The notes beneath the pieces are model-generated. The model did not search any database. It saw only the letters and a program-made list of their open reading frames with translations, and was not told the origin of the DNA. A DNA stretch of 12,179 nucleotides from Pseudomonadota bacterium (GTDB lineage Bacteria; Pseudomonadota; Gammaproteobacteria; Steroidobacterales; Woeseiaceae): contig JADFGH010000019.1 of NCBI GenBank assembly GCA_022567775.1, positions 1 to 12,179 on the forward strand, read 5' to 3'. Below, piece by piece: positions 6,744-12,179 of this stretch. Position 1 is the first letter of the stretch. The number at the start of each line of letters is the position of its first letter. A program made the translations under genes and the position numbers.

Positions 6744-7247
6744 ATGAATGACGAGGAAAAGCAAAAGTACTACAAATTGGCACATAAGCTGATTTCGCAA
6801 CAGAATTTTGCTGCGGCGCTTATCGTAGGAGCTGTAGCTACTCTCCTTGCAGCTGCTGCCTACGGCATCACAGTCGCTACATGGGCTTTTTCGTATGGTT
6901 TCGCAGCGGCAGGCATTGGGATTGTAATTGGCCTATCGATGCAGTTTCTCGGGCGTGGGATTTCGACGAAATTCGCTGTGGTAGCAACGGTATATACGAT
7001 TACCGGTTGCGTTCTCGGCAACTTGTTCAGGGTCATAGTAGAGCTAGCGGTAGCTAATGCGACCTCACCAATTGACGTTCTCCGGAATGATTCCATATTG
7101 GTTCTCGCAGAGCGGTCGGTTTCCTACTTTTCCTTGGTCGATCTTGTTTACTGGTTTGTTGCTGTCTTTTGTGCGGTATTTCTCGCCAAGAGACCGCTGT
7201 CTCGTTCGGAGAGATTAGCCATCGGCTTGGTTGAATTGAGAGGTTAG
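6744..7247 (+). CDS. Hypothetical multi-span membrane protein
   Basis: This 167-aa protein has a short charged N-terminus (MNDEEKQKYYKLAHKLIS) and about four hydrophobic segments: 22-43, 49-68, 74-95 and 132-150. The pattern SQQNF, a first helix, then YGITVATWAFSYGFAAAGIGIVIGLSMQFLGRG and a helix ending in TGCVLGNLF resembles a widespread unnamed family. Those small bacterial membrane proteins pair the phrase 'QNF...AG' with 'GY/SYG...G.G..IG' in the same positions. No catalytic or binding motif is visible and I propose no function. AAGGA lies 12 nt before the ATG, a long but usable spacing. Both flanks are non-coding, so the gene looks monocistronic, converging on the FKBP gene. Its TTT/ATT-rich codon use is somewhat more A+T rich than its neighbours. 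Confidence 0.75.
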   Translation: MNDEEKQKYYKLAHKLISQQNFAAALIVGAVATLLAAAAYGITVATWAFSYGFAAAGIGIVIGLSMQFLGRGISTKFAVVATVYTITGCVLGNLFRVIVELAVANATSPIDVLRNDSILVLAERSVSYFSLVDLVYWFVAVFCAVFLAKRPLSRSERLAIGLVELRG

Positions 7248-7276
7248 ATCGTAACGGTGCATTTGCAGCACTGTTG

Positions 7277-7294
7277 ACGGCCGGTTTTGGCCGT
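7277..7294. terminator. Possible weak terminator hairpin between convergent genes
   Basis: ACGGCC (7277-7282) and GGCCGT (7289-7294) pair perfectly around a GGTTTT loop in the 114-bp space between the stop of the membrane protein gene and the stop of the FKBP gene. The stem is short and GC-rich, but no T-run follows on either strand, so an intrinsic terminator is only possible. Confidence 0.3.
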
Positions 7295-7361
7295 ATTCTG
7301 CTTATCGCGATATCGATTTGCTGACCGTTTGAACGGCTGCTACTGGTGAACGCTGCCGCTC

Positions 7362-7892
7362 CTACTGCGTGGCAGGTGCTTCGCCATCGATGCCTTTCAG
7401 ATCAGCAAGTTCGACTTCGAACACGAGCGTTGATCCGGGCGGGATCAGGTCGCCTACCTGGCGGTCTCCATAGGCTAACTCCGGCGCGATGGTCAACTCG
7501 CGAATTTCGCCGATTTTCATGCCGACAACGCCCTCATCCCATCCGCGAATGACCCGGCGTGCTCCGAGAGGAAATTCAAAATGGACGCCGCGATCGACGG
7601 AACTGTCAAATTTGTCGCCGCGATTATTCTCTGCGGACTGATCGTAAAGCCAACCCGTGTAATGCACGACAACCGTGTGGCCAACCTCTGCTGCCGCTCC
7701 GGTTCCCTCTCGCAGCAGCCGCATGGACAGACCAGGCACAATTTCAATCACCTCGATGGCTACTGTCTCGGACGCAGCTGATTCAGCGGCTGCTTCGCTG
7801 CCCGCCGTCGCGTTTTCGTCAATCCCTGAGTTGCCGCATGCGGTTGTCGCCATCACGATGCCGAGCCAAATGACCGGTCGAATTAATTTCAT
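7362..7892 (-). CDS. FKBP-type peptidyl-prolyl isomerase, probable lipoprotein
   Basis: This enzyme speeds cis-trans isomerisation of peptide bonds before proline, helping proteins fold outside the cytoplasm. It has 176 aa. Residues 1-19 form an export signal ending in TTAC. The threonine at -3 is atypical for a lipobox, so lipidation at C19 is likely but not certain. An alanine/glutamate-rich linker (20-50) leads to one FKBP domain (about 52-165). The expected active-site residues are in place: VHYTGWL (76-82), KFDSS (94-98), VIRGWDEGVVGMKIGE (114-129), LTIAPELAYG (133-142) and IPPGSTLVFEVEL (150-162). These cover the usual Y, F, D, W, Y and F drug- and substrate-pocket positions. It starts 37 bp after the msrB stop on the same strand and may be the third gene of an htpG-msrB unit. 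Confidence 0.92.
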   Translation of the reverse strand: MKLIRPVIWLGIVMATTACGNSGIDENATAGSEAAAESAASETVAIEVIEIVPGLSMRLLREGTGAAAEVGHTVVVHYTGWLYDQSAENNRGDKFDSSVDRGVHFEFPLGARRVIRGWDEGVVGMKIGEIRELTIAPELAYGDRQVGDLIPPGSTLVFEVELADLKGIDGEAPATQ

Positions 7893-7929
7893 TTCTCGTA
7901 CCTTGAGTTAATTGTCGATTGCGCGTCAC

Positions 7930-8322
7930 TTAAGGTTTGTCAAACTCGAGTGACGCAGAATTGATGCAATAGCGCAGACCGGTAGGTTCTGGCCCGTCTT
8001 CAAAAACATGGCCAAGATGTGCATCGCAGTTGGCGCAAACAACCTCGTCCCGGGTCATGCCGTGGCTCGCGTCCCTGATTGTACGCACCTTGTCCCCGGC
8101 AAGCGGTAGCCAGAAACTGGGCCACCCGCTACCGGAGTCATACTTGTGATCCGAACTGAACAGCTCCGCACCACAACAGACGCACTGATATACGCCCTCA
8201 TCCTTGTGATCGACATACTTGCCAGTAAACGGCCGCTCGGTACTCTTGTGTTGCGTGACCTCGAACTGCTCGTCGGTCAGCCGCGAGCGAAGATCCGCAT
8301 CAGCGTCGGTATCTTGATTCAT
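7930..8322 (-). CDS. msrB: Peptide-methionine (R)-S-oxide reductase
   Basis: MsrB reduces the R isomer of methionine sulfoxide in oxidised proteins, using thioredoxin, in the cytosol. The 130-aa protein is complete. It has two zinc CxxC pairs (C47/C50 in CVCC and C96/C99 in CANC), the fold motif GWPSF (66-70), [13 protein letters not shown] (84-96), [12 protein letters not shown] (100-111) and the catalytic cysteine C119 in RYCINSASL. The usual resolving cysteine before GWPSF (SGCGWPSF in E. coli) is serine here (S65 in DSGSGWPSF). A sizeable subset of MsrB enzymes lacks that cysteine and is recycled in another way. The ATG overlaps the htpG stop by 4 bp (ATGA), so translation is probably coupled to htpG. 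Confidence 0.96.
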   Translation of the reverse strand: MNQDTDADADLRSRLTDEQFEVTQHKSTERPFTGKYVDHKDEGVYQCVCCGAELFSSDHKYDSGSGWPSFWLPLAGDKVRTIRDASHGMTRDEVVCANCDAHLGHVFEDGPEPTGLRYCINSASLEFDKP

Positions 8323-10214
8323 GTGTGTTGATCTGCGTTGCCGGAACCGATCTCCAGCAACAGCTGGTTGATCCGGCGCACGTACTCAGCCGGGTTCGAC
8401 AGTTGCGCACCCTCTGCCAGCAAAGCGTGGTCCAGCACGATATTCGATAGTTCACGAAAACGCTCATCATCGGCCTCGGCCGACAACCTGCTGACCAGCG
8501 AGTGCTCAATATTGATCTCGAGGATCGGTTTGGATTTCGGCAATTCCTGTCCGGAAGCCTCGAGTAATCGCCGCAGCTGCGGTGTCAGATCCTGCTCGCC
8601 GGTAACGACGCAAGCAGGTGAGTCGACGAGACGCTGGCTGATATTGACCGCTTCGACCCTATCTTTAAGCGTTCTCCTGATCTTTTTCAGCAACGGCTTG
8701 TTCTCATCGTTCAATGCCTCTTGCGTGATTTGACCATCGCCGTCAGGCAGCGCGAGCTGTCCACGGCCAACATCCTGAAACGTCTTGCCCTCAAATTCCG
8801 GCAAGTGATCGACCATCCAGGAATCGATGCGGTCATAGAGCAATAATACTTCAAGACCCTTCTCGCGCAATTGCTCGAGATGAGGGCTTGCACTTACTGT
8901 TTCGAAATTGTCTCCGAGGACGTAGTAAATCTTGTCCTGACCCTCGCCAGCACGAGCGACGTAGTCAGACAATGACTGATCCTGTTTGGCAGAATCGGTG
9001 TGTGTCGACGCAAATCGCAGCAGCCTGGCAAGCTTTTCGGCATTCTGCTGATCCTCAACCAGGCCCTCTTTGAAAACCTGCCCAAACTCGCCCCAGAATT
9101 TTTCGTAATCCTGAGCTTCGTTCGCCGCCATCTTTTGCAACATATCCAGCACGCGCCGCGTCAACGCGCTACGCAAAGCGTCGAGTTCAGGGTTTTGCTG
9201 CAGGAGTTCCCGGGACACATTCAGCGGCAAGTCCGCTGAGTCGATGATCCCTTTGACGAATCGCAGGTACAATGGCAGGAATTGTTCCGCCTCATCCATG
9301 ATGAAAACACGCCGCACATACAACTTGAGCCCCCTCGGCGCATCCCTGTTCCACAGGTCGAACGGTGCCCTTGCAGGAATATAGAGGAGACTCGTGTATT
9401 CCCTTTTTCCCTCAACCCGATTGTGGCTCCAGCAAAGCGGATCGACAAAATCGTGGGCAATGTGTTTGTAGAACTCCTTGTACTCGTCCTCGCCGATATC
9501 GGAGCGCGAACGAGTCCATAACGCGGTCGCTGCATTTACTGTTTTGGGCTCGCTGTCCGTTTCACCGAGGTTCTGCAACAGCACCGGAAATCCGATGTGG
9601 TCGGAAAATTTTCGAATCAGTGAATCGAGGCGGAGTTCATCGGCGAACTCTGATTCGGCGTCCTTTAAATGCAAGGTCACGGTTGTACCGCGTTTATTGA
9701 TCTCCGCAGACTCGACAGTAAATTCGCCTTGTCCATCAGACTCCCAACGGACGCCGTCGCGCGATTCAAGGCCAGCCCTGCGCGTTGCCACTTCAACTTT
9801 GTCGGCGACGATGAAGGCAGAGTAAAAGCCAACTCCAAACTGACCGATAAGCCTGGCGTCCTTCTGACTATCGCCGGTCATCTGTTGCAGGAATTCGGCT
9901 GTCCCGGATTTGGCTATCGTGCCCAGGTTTTCGATCAACTCTTCGCGAGACATGCCGATACCGTTGTCGGTAACGGAAAGCGTTTTGCTGCCGGCGTCGA
10001 AAGCCACCACGATTTGCAGGTCCGGGTCATCTTTCAATAATGCAGGCGTTGCCAGCGCCTCAAACCGGAGTTTGTCGGCGGCGTCGGAGGCGTTTGAAAT
10101 CAGCTCTCTAAGGAAAATCTCTTTGTTGCTGTACAGCGAATGAATCATCAACTGCAGCAGCTGCCGGACTTCGGCCTGAAACCCCAGGGTCTCCTGGCCG
10201 TTCTTGTCACTCAC
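8319..10214 (-). CDS. htpG: Molecular chaperone HtpG (Hsp90)
   Basis: HtpG is the bacterial Hsp90: a cytosolic dimeric, ATP-driven chaperone that works late in refolding with DnaK. At 631 aa it is full length. The N-terminal GHKL ATPase domain shows [18 protein letters not shown] (34-51, catalytic E37), VTDNGIGM (81-88, nucleotide-binding D83), the lid GTIAKSGT (98-105) and [12 protein letters not shown] (123-134). The middle domain carries the client- and ATP-sensing region around [10 protein letters not shown] and [17 protein letters not shown] wording (here [18 protein letters not shown]). The C-terminal dimerisation domain ends in GSGNADQHT. The start is a GTG with AGGAG about 9 nt upstream; the protein then reads [16 protein letters not shown], matching other HtpG N-termini. 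A sigma-32-like promoter lies upstream and msrB overlaps downstream. Confidence 0.98.
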   Translation of the reverse strand: MSDKNGQETLGFQAEVRQLLQLMIHSLYSNKEIFLRELISNASDAADKLRFEALATPALLKDDPDLQIVVAFDAGSKTLSVTDNGIGMSREELIENLGTIAKSGTAEFLQQMTGDSQKDARLIGQFGVGFYSAFIVADKVEVATRRAGLESRDGVRWESDGQGEFTVESAEINKRGTTVTLHLKDAESEFADELRLDSLIRKFSDHIGFPVLLQNLGETDSEPKTVNAATALWTRSRSDIGEDEYKEFYKHIAHDFVDPLCWSHNRVEGKREYTSLLYIPARAPFDLWNRDAPRGLKLYVRRVFIMDEAEQFLPLYLRFVKGIIDSADLPLNVSRELLQQNPELDALRSALTRRVLDMLQKMAANEAQDYEKFWGEFGQVFKEGLVEDQQNAEKLARLLRFASTHTDSAKQDQSLSDYVARAGEGQDKIYYVLGDNFETVSASPHLEQLREKGLEVLLLYDRIDSWMVDHLPEFEGKTFQDVGRGQLALPDGDGQITQEALNDENKPLLKKIRRTLKDRVEAVNISQRLVDSPACVVTGEQDLTPQLRRLLEASGQELPKSKPILEINIEHSLVSRLSAEADDERFRELSNIVLDHALLAEGAQLSNPAEYVRRINQLLLEIGSGNADQHT

Positions 10215-10277
10215 CTGGTCTCACTCCTGAATCAGCTTAATCCTGGTGCAGCATTACGCCGCTCGTGCCGACAGACA

Positions 10278-10305
10278 AGATAGTGGCTCCACCGGGATTT
10301 TCAAG
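10278..10305 (-). promoter_or_regulatory. Sigma-32 (heat-shock) type promoter for htpG
   Basis: On the minus strand CTTGAAA (10305 to 10299) is a perfect match to the heat-shock -35 box. After a 13-bp spacer comes CACTATCT (10285 to 10278), with six of eight matches to CCCCATNT. The predicted start near 10271 gives a leader of about 57 nt before the htpG GTG. The element is in the non-coding 126 bp between the 82-aa gene and htpG. RpoH control of htpG is established in E. coli, so context and sequence agree. The leader also holds the AGGAG site. Confidence 0.7.
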
Positions 10306-10340
10306 CTTTGCTGAGACGATTCCGAACTGGAAACGTTGAA

Positions 10341-10589
10341 CTAGTCGGCGATTGCGTCGGGCGAGGGGCCAACCACGCCCCGAAACAGCATGCCGACCGC
10401 TAGCAGGGAGACCACGGCCACGGCCAGCGGAGGATTCCAAAGTGCAATAAAGATACCGAACAGCTGCAATACGGCTGATGTAGCCATGAACAGGAAGAAT
10501 CGAAATGCCTGACGGATGCGCTCCGCCTTCAGAGCGGCGGCGTAAAACAGATCTTCGAGATCGTCAAGAAACTGGGCCAGGCATTCCAT
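10341..10589 (-). CDS. Small two-helix membrane protein, function unknown
   Basis: This 82-aa protein begins with an acidic amphipathic segment (MECLAQFLDDLEDLFYAAALKAERIRQ, read in two halves). Two hydrophobic helices follow at about 30-51 and 54-72, joined by a tight NPP turn, then a short tail. A helical-hairpin inner-membrane protein with both ends in the cytoplasm is the simplest topology. I recognise no named family. GGGAG stands about 11 nt before the ATG. It starts 21 bp after the stop of the 63-aa gene on the same strand, so the two are probably cotranscribed. htpG downstream has its own promoter but could also receive read-through. Confidence 0.7.
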   Translation of the reverse strand: MECLAQFLDDLEDLFYAAALKAERIRQAFRFFLFMATSAVLQLFGIFIALWNPPLAVAVVSLLAVGMLFRGVVGPSPDAIAD

Positions 10590-10610
10590 CAGCTGCGTGC
10601 TCCCGGCACG

Positions 10611-10802
10611 TTATCTGACAATCGAAAGAGTTGGGCCCGGGCGCTTGATCTCACCTGCGTCTGAATCCGTGTCCTGCATGGCGCTGACATTCGACTGCTT
10701 CGCATGTGCGATTGCGCGATGGAACAGTTCCCAGCGTTGACGTGCTGACTCGTCCTTGAGCGCCGTTACCGGCGATTCATTATGTACGCACTTGTTTGAC
10801 AT
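10611..10802 (-). CDS. Small soluble hypothetical protein (63 aa)
   Basis: I do not recognise this protein. It is hydrophilic, with an N-terminal MSNKCVHNESPVTALKDES, a likely helical middle (RQRWELFHRAIAHAKQ) and a C-terminus containing KRPGPTLSIVR. No signal peptide, membrane segment or metal motif is visible. Codon third positions look like those of the neighbouring genes, and the stop lies 21 bp before the next start, both favouring a real gene. Against it, the ribosome binding site is poor: GGAAG sits almost against the ATG. It is the first gene downstream of the CRP-like promoter at 10838-10880, with a predicted leader of about 29 nt. Confidence 0.5.
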   Translation of the reverse strand: MSNKCVHNESPVTALKDESARQRWELFHRAIAHAKQSNVSAMQDTDSDAGEIKRPGPTLSIVR

Positions 10803-10837
10803 ACTTCCATGTTCTCAAGTGTTGTCCATTAGCTGGA

Positions 10838-10880
10838 ACTATAGTCCCCTCGATTGCCAGTCGCCGTGAGGCAGATCACA
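10838..10880 (-). promoter_or_regulatory. Candidate class II CRP/Vfr-dependent promoter
   Basis: On the minus strand TATAGT (10843 to 10838) is a good -10 box. The position for a -35 box reads CGGCGA, which is no match. Instead CGTGA-N6-TCACA (10865-10880) matches the CRP consensus TGTGA-N6-TCACA at nine of ten bases. With the start at 10831 the site is centred at -41.5, the class II position at which CRP replaces -35 contacts. The -10 box is inside an imperfect dyad GGAACTATAGTCCC (10835-10848). The first gene downstream is the 63-aa gene, then the 82-aa membrane protein. Presence of a CRP or Vfr protein in this organism is assumed. Confidence 0.5.
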
Positions 10881-11013
10881 GCTTGCTTTAGAACCTCCTT
10901 TACAAGGCTTTCTAATTTGCAAAAGAGAGAACCCGTTCGAACTTTTTTGCGGACTTATTCATCGCTTGCGTACAAGCCACAATAAATTGCGTGTACGAAA
11001 TGTCTCGCACAGA

Positions 11014-11035
11014 ATCACCTGTGATCCGTGTCACG
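11014..11035. promoter_or_regulatory. Second CRP-like site with nested palindrome
   Basis: TGTGA-TCCGTG-TCACG (11020-11035) matches the CRP consensus at nine of ten bases. It overlaps a second dyad, ATCACCTGTGAT (11014-11025), so three half-sites are stacked. Its centre is about 196 bp upstream of the start predicted for the 63-aa gene, and it lies just after the end of the 85-aa gene. Confidence 0.35.
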
Positions 11036-11111
11036 TGGCGTCAAGAATTAGCAATGGAATTGGTGTTTCAGGTTTGACTTAAGCTGAGCAGCTTGTTTGC
11101 GGAACAGAATA

Positions 11112-11369
11112 CTAGCTATCGAACCAGTTTCGTTTAACTTGTTCAGCCCAATTGCGATAGCCTTTCCATGTATAAAGCGACGAGTCAACGCTGGCACGTC
11201 GAGTGCGCGGTGCGGGCGCTTTGGAAATCCATCTGCGATATTGCTGCCAGCCATCCGACTCGGCTTTGTCACCGGCGTGCACACCAACCACGCGATCGTT
11301 TGCTTTCGGTTCCTCTGCAGCTTCAGCGCTGTAATCACTGGCCCAGGTAATTTCTTTGCTGTCCTGCAT
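11112..11369 (-). CDS. Tryptophan-rich small protein (85 aa), function unknown
   Basis: I do not recognise a named family. The protein has six tryptophans in 85 residues (W9, W41, W47, W68, W74, W82). The first half is acidic (ITWASDYSAEAAEEPK and AGDKAESDGW). A basic proline/arginine stretch follows (APAPRTRRAS, 51-60), then a likely amphipathic helix, SLYTWKGYRNWAEQVKRNW (64-82). No signal peptide or membrane segment is seen. The mix of W, Y, K and R at the C-terminus would suit peripheral membrane or protein binding. The ribosome binding site is weak (AGAAGAG, about 9 nt before ATG). Amino-acid composition looks protein-like, unlike the overlapping frames. It stands alone between two non-coding stretches. 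Confidence 0.55.
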   Translation of the reverse strand: MQDSKEITWASDYSAEAAEEPKANDRVVGVHAGDKAESDGWQQYRRWISKAPAPRTRRASVDSSLYTWKGYRNWAEQVKRNWFDS

Positions 11370-11431
11370 AAGCGTCTGCTCTTCTAGTCCCGTGCACAGA
11401 TGCTACGTGGCACAGGTTCCCGGGCACAGGA

Positions 11432-11449
11432 ACTGCATCACAATGCAGT
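11432..11449 (+). other. Perfect 7-bp hairpin in the ppnN/85-aa gene spacer
   Basis: ACTGCAT (11432-11438) and ATGCAGT (11443-11449) pair perfectly around a CACA loop, and a T5 run follows after 6 nt (11456-11460). As a plus-strand terminator the T-run is too far from the stem, and no plus-strand gene ends here. In the same 245-bp spacer (11370-11614) are a smaller stem TGCGA/TCGCA (11544-11557) and one at 11568-11582 (TCGGC/GCCGA). The last two lie downstream of ppnN and may help to end its message. Nothing else was found in the spacer. Confidence 0.3.
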
Positions 11450-11614
11450 AAGCCATTTTTCGCTTAACTATCAGTATCTTATGGACCTTTTTTACTTAAT
11501 GAAGAGGGCCTCTCCAGCACATTGGCCAGACTATTTAACTAAATGCGAAACCTCGCAGATGCGCAAATCGGCCTGCAGCCGAGCGCCAGCCCAAACATTT
11601 TACGAGTGGCCGGG

Positions 11615-12179
11615 CTAACCTGTCACCCGGTAACAAGGCGCATAAGAATCACTCGCCAGCTTCATGCGGCCATGTATAACAAAATCGCTTAGCAATCCAT
11701 CGAGCAATTTCATCAGTCGCCCGGAGCCGCGAATTTCGAAGGGACCCAGTTTTTCGATCTCGGCCATCGTGTCATCCCGCACATTGCCGGACACAATGCC
11801 TGAAAAAACGCGGCGCAAATTTACGGCCAGAACGTGCAAGGGAAGATCGCTGGTCAAATCGATCGCACGCATCGACTCATGCGTTGCAGTGAACGGTTTC
11901 TGGAAAATTTCGTCAATTACCATTCGCCAATTGAAATAATAGGCCTCGCCGCGCTTCTTACGAAACTGCCAGACCTCATCGATACCCTCTGACATCTTGC
12001 GCGCTACCTTTTCGGGATCGCCGATGATGACTGTATATCGCCTCTGTGCCTCGGAACCAAGCGTCTCCGAAATAAACTCATCGATCTGCCGGAAATACGA
12101 TTCACTTTCCGGCGGGCCTGTCATTATCATCGGCAACGGCAAATCTCGATTATCCGGATGCAGCAGAATACCCAGCAAA
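11615..12179 (-). CDS. ppnN: Pyrimidine/purine nucleotide 5'-monophosphate nucleosidase, C-terminal part (cut by window edge)
   Basis: PpnN (formerly YgdH) hydrolyses nucleoside 5'-monophosphates to free base and ribose 5-phosphate in the cytosol; in E. coli it is stimulated by (p)ppGpp. About 187 C-terminal residues are visible out of roughly 450. They cover the end of the lysine-decarboxylase-like catalytic domain (LLGILLHPDN, MIMTGPPESESYFRQIDEF, EAYYFNW) and the whole C-terminal domain formerly DUF3412. That domain shows FTATHESM, LAVNLRRVFSGIVSGNV, IEKLGPFEI, LLDGLLSDFV, GRMKLASDSYAPCYRV. The PGGxGT/E motif lies beyond the window. The stop is TAG at 11617-11615; a CCGGG/CCCGG stem loop spans the end of the gene. 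Confidence 0.93.
   Translation of the reverse strand, partial: LLGILLHPDNRDLPLPMIMTGPPESESYFRQIDEFISETLGSEAQRRYTVIIGDPEKVARKMSEGIDEVWQFRKKRGEAYYFNWRMVIDEIFQKPFTATHESMRAIDLTSDLPLHVLAVNLRRVFSGIVSGNVRDDTMAEIEKLGPFEIRGSGRLMKLLDGLLSDFVIHGRMKLASDSYAPCYRVTG

Larger units (their letters stand above)
10803..11111. other. Regulatory intergenic region upstream of the 63-aa gene
   Basis: No coding region is supported in these 309 bp. It contains the class II CRP-like promoter and a second CRP-like site (listed separately), and an 8-bp palindrome GTTCGAAC (10935-10942). On the minus strand there is an AAAGGAGG Shine-Dalgarno-like sequence (10901 to 10894). A GTG about 15 nt after that would give only 16 codons, so I do not call a gene. 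The A+T-rich part, 10900-11000, shows no further pattern I can support. Confidence 0.5.

Noticed and set aside
6434-6745. A 103-codon minus-strand frame filling the gap before the membrane protein gene
   Set aside because: No convincing ribosome binding site, no recognisable features, and it abuts the start of the opposite gene. Kept as non-coding.
10890-10910. An AAAGGAGG Shine-Dalgarno-like sequence on the minus strand as a sign of a tiny gene
   Set aside because: The nearest possible start (GTG, about 15 nt away) is too far off and gives just 16 codons.
10931-10945. GTTCGAAC and GAACCCGTTC as a LexA site or a tRNA T-loop
   Set aside because: The spacing does not fit a LexA box, and no tRNA arms can be folded around the TTCGA.
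11048-11338. A 96-codon minus-strand frame overlapping the 85-aa gene, and the plus-strand frame at 11097-11387
   Set aside because: Only one frame can be the main gene. The 85-aa frame has the more protein-like composition; the other two have no visible motif.
11432-11460. Hairpin plus T5 as an intrinsic terminator
   Set aside because: The T-run is 6 nt from the stem and no plus-strand gene ends here, so I list it only as a hairpin.
11400-11618. A 72-codon plus-strand frame in the ppnN/85-aa spacer
   Set aside because: It has no good ribosome binding site and no recognisable features, and it runs into the ppnN 3' end.

Overview
The window looks like chromosomal housekeeping DNA from a gammaproteobacterium. 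The evidence is the pilT / yggS-proC-yggT / DUF4426 order at the left end, an htpG-msrB pair, and a PpnN-type nucleotide nucleosidase at the right end. That gene order is familiar from Pseudomonas-like and other marine or environmental gammaproteobacteria; I cannot name a genus. No transposase, integrase, phage gene, CRISPR array, tRNA or rRNA was recognised, and no sign of recent transfer was seen. I did not find a convincing new multi-gene system. The most interesting material is regulatory DNA and a few small uncharacterised proteins.

Layout. (1) 1-277, minus strand: the N-terminus of the twitching-motility ATPase PilT. It diverges from a plus-strand run at 364-2437: yggS (PLP homeostasis), proC (proline synthesis, 4-bp overlap with yggS) and yggT (membrane protein). 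A DUF4426 lipoprotein gene follows at 2543-3016 with its own candidate promoter. (2) 3040-3078: an A/T-flanked hairpin with a tandem 12-mer, probably a two-way terminator. It separates that run from a convergent alpha/beta hydrolase gene (3078-3716, minus). (3) 3717-3933: a divergent spacer carrying a bulged hairpin, then rocD (ornithine aminotransferase, plus) and a gene for a membrane-anchored coiled-coil protein with a helix-hairpin-helix tail (5192-6412, plus). (4) 6413-6743: a 331-bp non-coding stretch, then an orphan multi-span membrane protein (6744-7247, plus).

(5) 7362-10214, minus strand: a stress and protein-repair group, read as htpG (Hsp90), msrB (4-bp overlap) and an FKBP-type prolyl isomerase lipoprotein. 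A good sigma-32-like heat-shock promoter sits 5' of htpG. The three products refold, repair and isomerise proteins, so shared control would make sense. (6) 10341-10802, minus: two small uncharacterised genes (63 aa, then an 82-aa two-helix membrane protein). They lie behind a candidate class II CRP/Vfr promoter: a CRP-like site centred 41.5 bp upstream of the start predicted from a TATAGT -10 box, with no -35 box. A second CRP-like site lies farther upstream. (7) 11112-11369, minus: a tryptophan-rich 85-aa protein. (8) 11615-12179, minus: the C-terminal part of ppnN, cut by the window edge.

Assignments rest on motif recognition by eye. Family names are firm for yggS, proC, rocD, msrB, htpG, the FKBP protein, pilT and ppnN. 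Promoter, operator and terminator calls are inferences from sequence.
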